A stretch of DNA of 64,000 nt, taken from NCBI GenBank assembly GCA_023213395.1, contig CM041465.1, forward strand, positions 75,275,741-75,339,740, written 5' to 3'. The stretch is from Cycas panzhihuaensis. Lineage: Eukaryota > Cycadophyta. Within the stretch, counting starts at the first letter, position 1. Each line of letters opens with the position of its first letter. Made by a program: the position numbers and the translations under genes. A model generated the notes under the pieces. The model was not told the origin of the DNA and ran no database searches. It saw nothing but the letters and a program-made list of their open reading frames with translations. This document shows, piece after piece, positions 1-10,689 of the stretch.

Positions 1-640
1 AAAAGTGATACAAGGTCCTGATAAGATAGACCATATAAGGGCTAGAGTAAACTAGAAAATCTAAGGGTGGGACCATGGCTAAATAAATGGGGACCCTGAA
101 GTAAAGAGTGTTAGACAATATGACAACAATGTTTTAAAGGCCATAATTTTGATAAGTTGGCAGTGCAATTTCCTCCCAAATTTCCTCAGGGGGGATCTAA
201 GGGGGGTGGGAGCCCCCTTTAACTGGGAGATGTGGGGGGGAGCCAGAACCACCTTCGTAAAGAGGGGGTTTAGGGGTGGTAGCTACTAACCTAAAAAGTT
301 AGCACTAAAAGACATACTAAATTGTAAAGAGAATTGGGGTCATTCATTCAAAATACCCCAAATTTAATGGTCAAGATTGGTGCCTTATATGACTCTCTCA
401 TATAGCCTGATTTAGGGTGTTTTTTCATTATGTTGATGGTATTCAATATATTGGATATACTGTGAGGAGTTGGGCAACTGGTTGTTGATGTTGTGAGCAT
501 TTTATTGTGGATTATATACATTTCTCCATTCTTTAATAATAAAGATCGATACATTTTCTATGTGGATGTTTCTCTAGCACGCTGCTAAGGTTTTACCATG
601 TTATATCGGGTGTATATGTGATACTTTAGCTTCCTAATTC
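1..640 (+). repeat. LTR-like fragment, family unassigned
   Basis: No coding frame is convincing here. Positions 190-270 are very G-rich and contain the self-complementary run gggtgggagccccc, a pattern also present (inverted) in the family B LTR near 7280-7350. An AATAAA polyadenylation-type signal lies at 538-543, followed at 562 by a GTGGATGT-type motif and then accatgtta, an arrangement common in the R/U5 part of plant LTRs. No TG start, PBS or partner LTR was found, so this is a tentative call of a plus-oriented LTR remnant cut by the window edge. Confidence 0.3.
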
Positions 641-1149
641 ATTTACTATATTATCTCTGGTTTAAGAACTTGCATGTTATATTTTAGTTTTGATTCCTGT
701 AACTAGTTGTAAAATAGTTTAGATCTTGGTGACAGTTTTTGGTTATTGGGACCTAGTTTACTTAATAAAGAAGAGGCATTAAGATCCAAAATTTGAGTAG
801 AAGATGAAGGTATGTTAGGCTAAAAGGCTAGAGGTATAAACCAAGTAGAGTTCATAGGGTAGGAAGAGGAGGTTGTAGCCTCTTAAGGAGGTAAATAAGA
901 ATTCCCTACATGTGACAAGTGACCTAAACTAAGGCACTTAAGAAAAGGATTGCCAGGAGGTTAAATAATGATTTGTGAATGAGGAGGTTTTGGGTTTTTA
1001 AAACTCAAGCCCTAAAGAGGACTGAACTCCCCAAGAGGGAGTTACTTCAAGATAAAATGGGCTAGCTCTGATAGGTGGAACTGCCTAATACCATGATGAC
1101 TGGATGAAATATAAATATAAGAAATAGGAAAGGGAGGAGACTTAAGGGT
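641..1149. other. Unassigned decayed sequence
   Basis: AT-rich stretch without a long reading frame, LTR end, PBS, tandem repeat or recognisable protein motif on either strand. It is probably old repeat sequence between the LTR-like fragment and element J, but nothing in it proves this. Confidence 0.4.
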
Positions 1150-1160
1150 TGTATAAGTTC

Positions 1161-1572
1161 TTAGATCAGTCTCTGTAAGACTATTAATCTCATGGAACTA
1201 AAGTAAAGAAATAGAGTCATACACTCTATGTTGTAGATGATGAATGCATGCAAAATGTATAATTACCTTTATTATGACCTAAGATAATTATAGGAATTAA
1301 TAATATTATTTATTTCAAGTTAGTCTCAAATATTATTAGGGTATAGGTATCTTATTAGAAGTTAGTTTAGATCAGTCTCTGTAAGACTATTAATCTCATG
1401 GAACTAAAGTAAAGAAATAGAGTCATACACTCTATGTTGTAGATACTAAATGCATGCAAAATGTATAATCACCTTTATTGTGACCTAAGATAATTATAGG
1501 AATTAATAAAATTATTTATTACAAGTTAGTCTCAAATATTATTAGGGTATAGGTATCTTATTAGAAGTCAGT
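1161..1572 (+). repeat. 206-bp tandem duplication
   Basis: A segment beginning ttagatcagtctctgtaag occurs at 1161 and again at 1367, with the two units directly adjoining. They differ by a handful of substitutions (for example atgatgaatg against atactaaatg), so the duplication is old but not ancient. It lies upstream of the TATA box in the J LTR, where duplicated enhancer-like segments occur in other LTRs; a regulatory effect is inference. Confidence 0.9.
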
Positions 1573-1620
1573 TTTATTATTTGGAAGTTAGTTTTTTTAA
1601 GGATGGTTAAATATGACACC

Positions 1621-1628
1621 TATAAATA
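1621..1628 (+). promoter_or_regulatory. TATA box in J LTR
   Basis: TATAAATA, about 150 bp before the LTR end. The same octamer appears in the LTRs of A1 (33156), F (28137) and C (32642), which supports reading it as the LTR promoter. Confidence 0.5.
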
Positions 1629-1777
1629 GAGAACTATTATTTACTTGTAAATCATCTTTTGTAATTTAATTCATTTGGGGTCTTTGGATCATTTGGCTCT
1701 TAGGAACTTCTATTCAACTTTTATTTCAATTTTCTTTTGTCTTTGTGGAAGTAGATCTAATTTAGGATTACTTCAAA

Positions 1778-1789
1778 TGGTATTAGAGC
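1778..1789 (+). other. Primer-binding site of J
   Basis: TGGTATTAGAGC, one mismatch to TGGTATCAGAGC, the complement of the 3' end of plant initiator tRNA-Met. It starts two bases after the LTR end and fixes J as a plus-oriented LTR retrotransposon. Confidence 0.75.
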
Positions 1790-2798
1790 CTCACCTTTTC
1801 TGTATCAAGGATTTGCATTCTTAGAGTATAAATGTAAGAATTTCAGAAAAGTAATTAAAACTTTGAGTCAAATAAGCCTATTCTACAAATTTTGAGTGGT
1901 GATGTCATAGGTTTTAGAGTGAAATTATAAAAATTTTAGGGAATTTAACTTTGACCTATTATTTATCACTATTTTTAGGGCTTAAAATCTATTGCTACAA
2001 CTTTAGACAACCATAAATTTAGCTATAAGTATTTGATTAAATTGAAATATTTTTTAAATATATGTGTATTATTATTTACTTTATATGGAAGTGGTTTTAT
2101 ATCCATTAGATATTAGAGAAAAAGGTTATCTATATTTTGGTAAGAAGTACTATTGTAGTCCCCAAAGGTATAATCATAACATTGCTTAAAAGTACCATGA
2201 ATTCATTCCACTACAAGGATTAAATTTTGATTTCATCTAAAGCATTAAAATTTTAATTTAAGAGTCCATATTCCAAACTATTAGAAAAATCATAATTGAG
2301 GTGGGAATTATAGAGTAATAGAAGAACTATAGAGCTTTGCTTAAGATACTAGAAGCCTGGGATAGTTAAATACCCAAAAAGAATGGACTCAAAATTTTGA
2401 TCTTTTAAGGTGGAAATTGAAAGGGACATGGAAATAATATATAAAAATTTGGACCATGCTCAAGAAAAGTTCAATATTAAGATAGCTAGATTGATAAAGT
2501 TGATAGAAGTAGGGCCTGCTTTCAAAGGCCTTAAAAGGGATGGCTATGTAGGGAACCCAATAATAACAACAAAAATGAAGAAGATCAAAAGGAAAATAAA
2601 AGATGTTATGATGATTGAAGAGATTATAATCTTTAAATACCAACTTACTCATAAGATGGTAGAACTAAAGCAAATGAATGGCTAACAAAAATAGACAATG
2701 CCATAGATGCACTATGTATTAGTGATGCCAAAGATTAAATTTGTTAAGAAACACCTATATGCAAGAAGGTTGACATAATCTTTTACATAAAGTAGATA
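1790..2798 (+). mobile_element. J leader and internal remnant
   Basis: The first several hundred bases resemble the leader of element F (28400-28830): both carry tttgagtgg followed by ttttrgrgtgaaa, and later atggaagtggtttkaa then cattaga. The two are therefore related families. Codons near 2340-2370 read LKILEAWDS, like the aKeaW motif of copia-type gag, then a stop. A 91-codon open frame at 2410-2685 is lysine-rich and is not assigned. No pol sequence is visible before the H LTR begins. Confidence 0.45.
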
Positions 2799-3065
2799 TG
2801 AGTAGAATAAATACACATGGGACACTAGATTTGAGGTGGGAAACCCTCAGGTAAAAAAATACCAAAATGATATTATTTCATATTTTTGACAAATCTAGCA
2901 TTATTGTATATAGTTTGGAATTTAATCTATATTTATAGATCTCAAGTGCTATGATATAATTCATTATTACATTTATTGGCTCACATCCATAATACATCAA
3001 TATATTTAGTACATAATTAGGCCCACTTTATATTAGTTGGAAATGCATACATTAATATATTCCAA
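2799..3065 (-). repeat. 3' LTR of copia element H
   Basis: On the minus strand the LTR begins TGTTGGAATA right after a polypurine tract (aagagggga, plus 3066-3078). Near its other end it contains a ggtttcccacctcaaatc motif typical of the U5 region of plant copia LTRs. The left end at 2799 is the best TG; no TSD or 5' partner LTR could be identified. Confidence 0.55.
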
Positions 3066-5100
3066 CATCCCCTCTTAATGTAAATATGGGCTATCAAGGT
3101 TTATCCTTGGCAATCGATCCCCTCTCAAAGATAACCTCACCTAATATACACGAACATTGATGTAGTAATCTTTAGTTAGAGCTTAGAGAACATGTCTACA
3201 AGTCAATCTCTAGTTGAACAAACTTCAACCTGCATCTTTACTTATATGATCTTCTCTTATATATGACAATGTTATGCCTTATATATGTATGATTCTTTGG
3301 ATGTAACTCTAATAGTCCTTGCAACCATACAACTCTCTCTCTGCACCTAACACTTTATCCATGAAATTTAGCCATTTTCTTTTAATTAAACCAAGAGGTT
3401 GCGTCACTTAAGCCATGTGAATCTCCTCTTCAAGTCTCTATTAAGGAATGATGATATGACATGATGTGACTTCCAACTATCTGAAACTACTAAAGTAAGG
3501 ATCAAATAAACCAATAATATAAAGATTAGTATATATGTCTCATCATACTTGAATATTTCTTCCTACATGAAATCTCTTATGCAACAAGTTTTACTAACTT
3601 GCAAATCGACTATGTTCTTGAGGGTGGAAAGGGACCCAAATCCTATATATATCACTCTCCATCAATACAACTCTCCATTACAAATCTTCACTCACTAGAA
3701 TGTTGGTGTCTATCATGAGCTTTGACTGACATATTGATCCTCATTATTTGAATCATCCTGTAGGTCTTCAACCATCAATGAAACATGGGGTTGTAATCTA
3801 TGTCTCATCTCATAATGGCTCCTCATCATCAATCTTTCATTAGGTCCTGCTTCCATCTCAAACATAATGTTAGGTAAACAAACCCCCACACCTACTCAAT
3901 CATAGCTCAAAAAAAAGAAGTAATGAAGGATATAACTTATAATTAGATGACACTCAACACGATACGTCAATAACTCTTTAACTTGACATCTAGACTAATC
4001 ATAATGCACTTCCCCTTACAAATCACAAAGACACTCCAACTCTTGTAATCTTGTTACTATGATCTTTGTCTAAGATGTGTGAACTTCAATGCACCTCAAA
4101 TAATAAATAGAAGGCTTTTGACTTAGTCCAATATATAACACGAGGGGAATATGTCATGAACAACCTTAGGAGATGTCTCATTTTAAATTGTCTACTATAG
4201 TTTCTTCAAAAAATCTATGGGAGGTAAATAATAATATACACCAACCTCACCGTATGCATCATGATACTCACCTATAATGTAACCTTATGGAGTTCAGAGG
4301 ACAACTATTCTATACCATGATAAAGGCATAACTGATTTTTAAGGCATCTCATCATAGACCTTTCCATTTAAACTTTAATTTTTTATCAAACACTCTATCT
4401 CAATTCCACATCATACTTGTTCATATATGCACACATGTTGAACCAACATCAAATAGGCCACAAACCCTCATGCTAACATTAGTCCAACTAGCAAAGTATA
4501 ATATTCTACCATCACTGATAACCACTTATACAAATAGTAAATTTTGAACCTCTTGTCACCTCATACATATCTACTACAATAGATCTCAAATATAATTAAA
4601 TAAAACACATGATCACTTATAAAAAACCACACTAATACAACATATGTGTAATAATCTATGCTACATAACACAAAGTTTTCATCACTTGTAGCTAAGGTAT
4701 CTATATTAACTCTCCCTTCTTGACCCTCTTGTCAATTAGTGAACTCTACTACTTTGATGATGCTCACCTAAAACATGCCCTCTGTTGCCCTTTCTTGCCC
4801 TCAAACTTGCCCATTCTCACCTATTAACACCTAACTTACTCTCTCATGTAATTGCATATAAAAGAGAACCATGTGGCCAACATGCCTTACAATCTCTCTT
4901 ACGCAAAATGCTTGTAAGAGATTATGCAATCACTAATACAATGCCAACACTCACTTTTCCACTATTAAACCACCCAAAGACCCATCACCATACTTGATCC
5001 AAGATTCTTAAGGCTATTACCATCCACTTAATACATTTAATAAATCAAATACCTCAATATCAATCAGATCAAGAAAGTAAAATAGACTATAAAAAGAGTG
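3066..5100 (-). mobile_element. Decayed copia interior (H), RNase H end only
   Basis: Just inside the polypurine tract, minus-strand codons at about 3245-3140 read VEVCSTRD, stop, LVDMFSKL, a broken version of the copia RNase H tail (vkfv.TRdqLADmFTKaL). This fixes the orientation. Farther right the sequence has no frame or motif I can place. The right limit is arbitrary. An open frame at 4785-4997 has no recognisable features. Confidence 0.45.
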
Positions 5101-5323
5101 TCCCAATGATAAATCAAAGCACTTCGAGATATCAAAATGAAATGGGCAATTGATATATTACATCAATATATAAAAAGGTGACTTTATCAAAAAGCTTTAA
5201 TAATTGATAAATTAATGTATTAAAATGATTATTACATTGGCAATTTAATGCATAAAAAGCAATGACAACAAACTCAATAAAATATTGATAGTTGCAGATA
5301 GTGAACATAGAGCGACTGATATA

Positions 5324-5457
<134 letters not shown>

Positions 5458-6012
5458 TATGTGTGTCTGTGTAATGTCATTTACTTTTATCAATGGATAA
5501 AATATCATAATTAGTAGTGACACAAATCTATATATACATAGATTGAATTAAACCTCATTGTGCATCATGCAAAAATACAGCCAGGTGACTTTATGAAAGA
5601 AAAGGGTGACAACTAGTGAAGTTATAGAATACATCAATAGGCAGGCTAATATCATTGCAGGTGACTATACATAGTATGTAGGTGACACTGTAATAATCAT
5701 GAATGAAATCAAATTAGATTAACATGCAACTATAAGCTTTAATAGGGGTGCAATATTATTCATTGGCGATATATACAATGTGACAACTATATAATATTAT
5801 GCATACTATCACAAGCAATGGTATTAAATGGCCAGAGATGAAATATCACTACATAAGCTTTAAATCAATTGGGTGACTCATACATTTATCATGTAGATAA
5901 TAATTTCAATACATTGAAAAAAATATATCATTTCTTAAGGCATTTACAATAATATTAATATATGTGAACATATCTTTATTTATTCTATCATATTGCTCAC
6001 AGGGGCTCTACA
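5458..6012 (-). repeat. Possible minus-strand LTR next to a polypurine tract
   Basis: At 6013-6025 the plus strand reads ctctcccactagt, on the minus strand actagtgggagag, immediately followed by TGTAGAGCCCC. That is the expected junction of a polypurine tract and a 3' LTR. Interior sequence would lie to the right (6026-6179), where G is inserted. No partner LTR is visible and the left limit is unknown; the microsatellite may sit inside this LTR. Confidence 0.35.
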
Positions 6013-6025
6013 CTCTCCCACTAGT

Positions 6026-6179
6026 CATTTCACGTCAACATGGGGTTGGCAAGCATCTATAACAAGGTGCACAACATCTCTCCTCATATGGGTGGCCTCA
6101 AACACCTCTAAAATTGATCAATAGACTTTAAAATCACCTCCTGGGATGTTTCACCAAAACCTCGCCTCTTGGTTTATTT
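6026..6179 (-). other. Interior flank of the 6012 LTR, host of G
   Basis: Sequence between the putative polypurine tract and the left end of G. It should resume beyond 10690. I see no protein motif that assigns it. Confidence 0.3.
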
Positions 6180-6532
6180 TGTTAAAATATTCAATACAGA
6201 TCATTCAACATAATGAATATTAAAACAGGTATGATGAATATAATAAAAATATCATTAACTCATAATCAAAATGTCTATATCATAATGACTCAATAATAAT
6301 AACTTAATAATAATCTCGATCTTGACTTAATGTCCTTTACTCTGCCTCACTCACTTATTTATACACCACAAGTGAGGACATATATGATGACATGTGGTAC
6401 ATGTGGGACCATCAACCTCTAATATAACAAATAACATAACACATATTAATTGACCAATAACCTATAGACCACCTACTTGTATAAATATGTATTACAATCA
6501 TATTATAATAATTAACACTCTAAATTCTAACA
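6180..6532 (-). repeat. 3' LTR of G
   Basis: 353 bp, same length as its partner at 10337. Ends tgttaaaatattc on the left and ctaaca on the right of the plus strand. Bounded on the right by the polypurine tract cctccccttaata (6533-6545). Confidence 0.88.
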
Positions 6533-6914
6533 CCTCCCCTTAATACACATTTGGAGATTCCTTGAATTTATAATATCTTATTCTTAGAATTGTCTTAAAG
6601 ATAATGTCTTCAGTTTAATCTCCATCTCTATTTCTATAATGATGTCCTTGTAATAGTCCTCGAGAATAATGGTCCTTGAACTTGGCATTCTTCATGTTAG
6701 TGTGTAACATTGAATCCTTCATCATATAAAAGGTATAGTAGATCATAGTTGGTCCAACTTGAGCTTGATGTAGATCTTATAAGTAATCATGTAGATAATT
6801 ATAAAAAATATCTTGAAAATTAAGGTTTATATTTAGCATGTCTTTAATCATTATTTCAATCACAACCTATTTATCTTCATATTCAATATCAATTGAATTA
6901 AGATCTGAAGATAG

Positions 6915-7415
6915 TGAAGAGAAAATATAACTACATAAATAATTTGATAACTGAACTCTAAACCATGTAAAGAACAAATAGCATAAACAAGCTGAGCATG
7001 CAATAAAGAATACCAAGAGATTTAAGTCTAAGCATAGAACTTTTTATTAATTTGAGTAACAACTAAAGAATTACAAAGATGAATAAACCCAACTCTTCTC
7101 ATTGACTCATCAAAGACTAATCCTTCCCTTTTGCATATGTCGTTACGTAAGAATATATAGACACAACATTACAAGATATTGCCTTGTGATTTTACAATAT
7201 AATGGGCATAAACCATGGGTCAACAAAGACCCCTATAAGACACCAAAAAAACTTTTCTCAAGGGCTCTCGTCCCTGAACACCCACTTGGGGGAGCCATTG
7301 GCCCCCTATATCCCCCAGCTAGGGACCCTGCAACGGGCCCTTAGACCCCACAAAGGGGCTTAGGTGTAATGCCGATACCCATATAACACTTATAAAGTAT
7401 TTAACATATCTAATA
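6915..7415 (-). repeat. Solo LTR of family B
   Basis: A 501-bp copy of the LTR seen at 47136-53707 (about 493 bp there without its insertion), running from tgaagagaaaatataac to acatatctaata. It is flanked by a perfect 5-bp duplication, GATAG (6910-6914 and 7416-7420), and has no interior sequence. This is the product expected from recombination between the two LTRs of a full element. It still contains the G/C-rich block (7270-7350) that is deleted from the left LTR of B. Confidence 0.9.
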
Positions 7416-7420
7416 GATAG

Positions 7421-8150
7421 GACATCAAAAGAAGAATCAACATCACTTAAAGCATTTAAAAATTAAGCATCAATATCTTGTATGAATTATTCCTTATATC
7501 CAACAATGAGCTCTTTATCTTTTGGAGCAGAGTCTTCATCAACTTATAAGAAATTTAAGTTTGAACCAATACTCAAATTGGGAACATCTAAAGAAACTTT
7601 GATTACTTGATCACAATCATCAATAATTAATTCTTCAATTTCAACATACTCAATAAACTCATCAACACATTCAATTACAATTTTTTTTATATTCATCAAT
7701 ATTTTCACCAATTCCTATAGTTTCTTTATCAATATCTTGACATACCTTTTCACTAGCATCAGTAGTACTTTTTTCATCCTTATTACTTGTATCATTAATA
7801 ATTTTGTTTGCTTTTTCAATAATCTCTTCTACCTCTTTAGGAGTCTTTTCATACCCATCCTTCAAAAGATTCTAAGCTTCTTTAGCAATACCAGCATTAT
7901 GAAATACAAAGATGAGAAAGTGGTGGGAAGAAGGAAGTTCATCTTCATTTAATGCAACAAGAATAACATCAATTATTATTCTATTATTCTTTTTAAAAAA
8001 AAAATCTACTTCTATAATAATTAAGGCATCATGTCCATCAGTGATAATTTTCTATAACCCTTTATACACAAATATACTTTCTATTTTGATTACCCCACAT
8101 CGATAATTTGTTCTTGTGTACTTAAGTAAGGGAAAAGGAGAGTCTATTAA
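7421..8150 (-). pseudogene. G gag-like pseudogene
   Basis: Minus-strand codons correspond segment by segment to the gag frame of element F. The N-terminal part (8150-8040) reads VIKIESIFVYKGL, matching the MIKIRCIFIVRGLW of F (DUF4219-type start of copia gag). Then AGIAKEA at about 7890 matches STAKEAWDF (UBN2-like), followed by the open stretch 7671-7865 rich in Asp, Glu and Lys. Farther left LSIGSN and VDEDSAPKDKE match LSIDSI and VDQDFASKVEE of F. Stops and frame changes break it several times, and the solo B LTR separates off the last part. Role by homology: capsid protein of a retrotransposon particle. Confidence 0.75.
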
Positions 8151-10319
8151 GCAATAATCATTCCTTTTAGATACAAAAAAGATGACATCATCTAATTCCA
8201 TAATTGATCAAGAGTGCAAATAACTTGATCAAATCAGTAGTAACATACTTCAAACTATATACCAAAATAACTATCTCTGAAATATGGTTCATATGGTTTA
8301 GACAATTCATAAATCAAACTCCTGAATGTGGAAATATAAAGAAAAGCATACAATTACCTCCTTATAAAAAATAAATCGATATCGTTGAGAGATTATCCCC
8401 TTTAGTAGATTAGTAAGAGTTCAAGTTGAGATTGCATAAGATCAAAGGGCTTAATCACTAGGGGACCAATAGACTCCAAATCACATTCTAATTTTGTTAA
8501 CCTCAATTTGATTTTGCAAAAAGAATTAAATCCACTTTATTTAATCTCACATCTATAAAAATAAAAATAGATTTCAATCTACTTTAATTTACTTCATACT
8601 TTAGAGAAAATATTAACGTTAGTAAAAAATATTGCTCTTGCTTCATCTCTCTATATGTTAATCACTATTGGCAATGATTTAATCTGATCATGATTTCTTT
8701 GACAATTATTACAAACATGCCTACATTCTCTCCATGACAAATGACTTAATTCCTGTATGAAGGCATCTTCATCTATGGCAATAGGGCATCTACTTCGATA
8801 GACAAGCTAGGGTTTTAAAAAAAATAAACATTTTTTCTCTTAATTATAATGGTTACTATATATGCTCTACCAATGGGAGATCTCCTCTCTGTCATGCTTC
8901 CTGCACCTCTCAATGATGGCTTGCTCAATGTGTGAAATAATGGCAGCTACAAATTTCTTCACATAATGACTATAACCATATACTCTTTGTATCTTAAATA
9001 TAATGGCACTACATGTAGCCTTCCAATGAGTATCTTACTTTCAATAGGTCTAGCTACTATCAATAGATAGCATTTAGGCTTCTAGACTAGGATCCACTGC
9101 TCAAGGGACAATTTGCTTCTTCCTCAATAGTTTTGATGATGTCATAGAATGTTCTTAGGAATATTCTCACCTTGTATCCTATATTTATCTCCTACTTTAG
9201 CTAGCTCTTTCTTCTTAATCAATTTTAGCTTACCTCTGAGTGTCTCAGTTTTCTATGGTTGGGTTTCTTCATAACTGCATGCTCTCTGGCATCTTTCCTC
9301 CTAACCAATGAGCATCTCTTTTTCACAGCTTCAAGGTGCTGCCACATAAACTCTATGGATAACTCCAGTTGCTATATATTTATAGCTTCTTCTACATTCA
9401 TATAGGATCTAGGCATATCCTCCTTCGATGGATTCTTCACCATTCACTGTCTCCATTGATAGCTAGTGTGCCTAAATTCTTCATAGTAGATACCTCTAGC
9501 TAGGTGTCTCAATCTCTAATAAGTAGAGTCTTCTTATAATAGTTTTTACCTCTGACACTCACAGCTGCAATGATTATTCATGCAAGCAGCAATATTATGG
9601 ATAAAATCTCCTCTATAGAAAGATTTTATTGGATTGTATGTATATCTCCTCATATATGGAGGCCACCCAATAACTAGGGTTTGTCATCATTCCAAAAAGT
9701 AGCTCAAGTAAATACTTGAATCCTAGGACCTACGATAAATCTATAGCTAGGTGCATTTATTCTTTATATAGTTATTCTCTTCCAGAATTTTTATCAAAAA
9801 GTGAATGATATTAGGTAGTCTCTATTACAAATGGATTTTCTTCCTTTTTGGGTAGGTAATATCATGCAACAATAAGGGTTTCACTCATGGTAGAGTTTTC
9901 CCAAAGATTAAATTTTACATGAACTTGATAATTAACTTCAAATTTTACTAGTTAAAATCTCAATATTTTTTAACATAAATCTTAATAGATATTTACAATC
10001 ATAAAATGTTTATTGTACAAATAGAATTCAATGACCAATAAATTCATATTCATTCATATGTTATCACTTTTTAGTTTCACAAATTCACACTAACCAATTT
10101 CTTTATAGTGTAAATACTAACAAAACATAAGTGAATAATATTGCCCAGTAATAATTCTATCTTATATCAATCAAAGTCATAGCGTGGTACAACTTATAAT
10201 GATAGCCTTAGGGTTTCACCTTCTATAAGGAGAACCTTAACTTGGTAATCAACTCTATAAAGCCACCTTGACACACATCAATAAATTGGTAAACCTGCAA
10301 AATGTTAGGCTTGATAACT
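8151..10319 (-). mobile_element. G leader region
   Basis: Non-coding leader between the primer-binding site and gag. Minus-strand 9443-9225 forms a 73-codon stretch broken by one TAG. It starts MVKNPSKEDMPRSYMN, is rich in Lys and Arg (KKRCSLVRRKDAREHAVMKK) and matches no family I know. It might be cargo like that of family A, but here in the sense orientation of the element. The remainder has no recognisable feature. Confidence 0.5.
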
Positions 10320-10336
10320 AACCTGCTATGATACCA
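10320..10336 (-). other. Primer-binding site of G
   Basis: Minus strand TGGTATCATAGCAGGTT, one mismatch in the first twelve bases to the initiator tRNA-Met complement, directly abutting the LTR end at 10337. Confidence 0.85.
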
Positions 10337-10689
10337 TGTTAAAATATTCAATAGAGATAATTTAATATAATGAACATTGAAACAAGCATGATGAACATAA
10401 TGAAAATATCATTAACTCATAATCAAAATGACTACATCATAATGACTCAACAATAATGGCTTAACAATAATGTCTATCTTGACTCGATGTTCTTTACTCT
10501 ACTTCACTCACTCATTTATACACCATCAATGAGAAAATATACGATGAGATATGGTACATGTGGAACCATCAACCTCTAACACAACTAATGACATAACACT
10601 TATTAATTGACCAATAACCTATAGACCACCTACTTACACAAATGTACATCACAATAATATTATAATACGTGACCCTCTAAAGTCTAACA
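10337..10689 (-). repeat. 5' LTR of G
   Basis: 353 bp, matching the left LTR along its whole length, with many single-base differences that indicate an old insertion. Starts tgttaaaatattc and ends gtctaaca on the plus strand. Confidence 0.88.

Larger units (their letters stand above)
1150..1775 (+). repeat. 5' LTR of element J (start uncertain)
   Basis: The right end is well supported: it finishes in cttca, followed after two bases by the tRNA-Met-type primer-binding site. A TATAAATA box lies at 1621-1628, suitably placed for an LTR promoter. The left end is a guess at a TG (1150) just before the internal tandem duplication. The LTR contains a 206-bp segment present twice in a row. No second copy of this LTR was found in the window, so J is truncated or its other half was destroyed. 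Confidence 0.5.
6180..10689 (-). mobile_element. Element G, gag-only LTR retrotransposon
   Basis: Two 353-bp LTRs (6180-6532 and 10337-10689) with TG...CA ends, a primer-binding site directly inside the right LTR and a polypurine tract inside the left LTR define a complete minus-oriented element. The flanking five bases are tattt and ttttt, an imperfect target duplication. Its only recognisable coding sequence is a decayed gag frame near the 3' LTR, homologous to that of element F. No protease, integrase, RT or RNase H motif is seen, so it is non-autonomous. A solo LTR of family B interrupts it at 6915-7415. The leader occupies about 2 kb. Confidence 0.85.

Noticed and set aside
6180-10689. 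Reading G as an autonomous copia element
   Set aside because: No protease, integrase, RT or RNase H motif was found on the minus strand between the LTRs.
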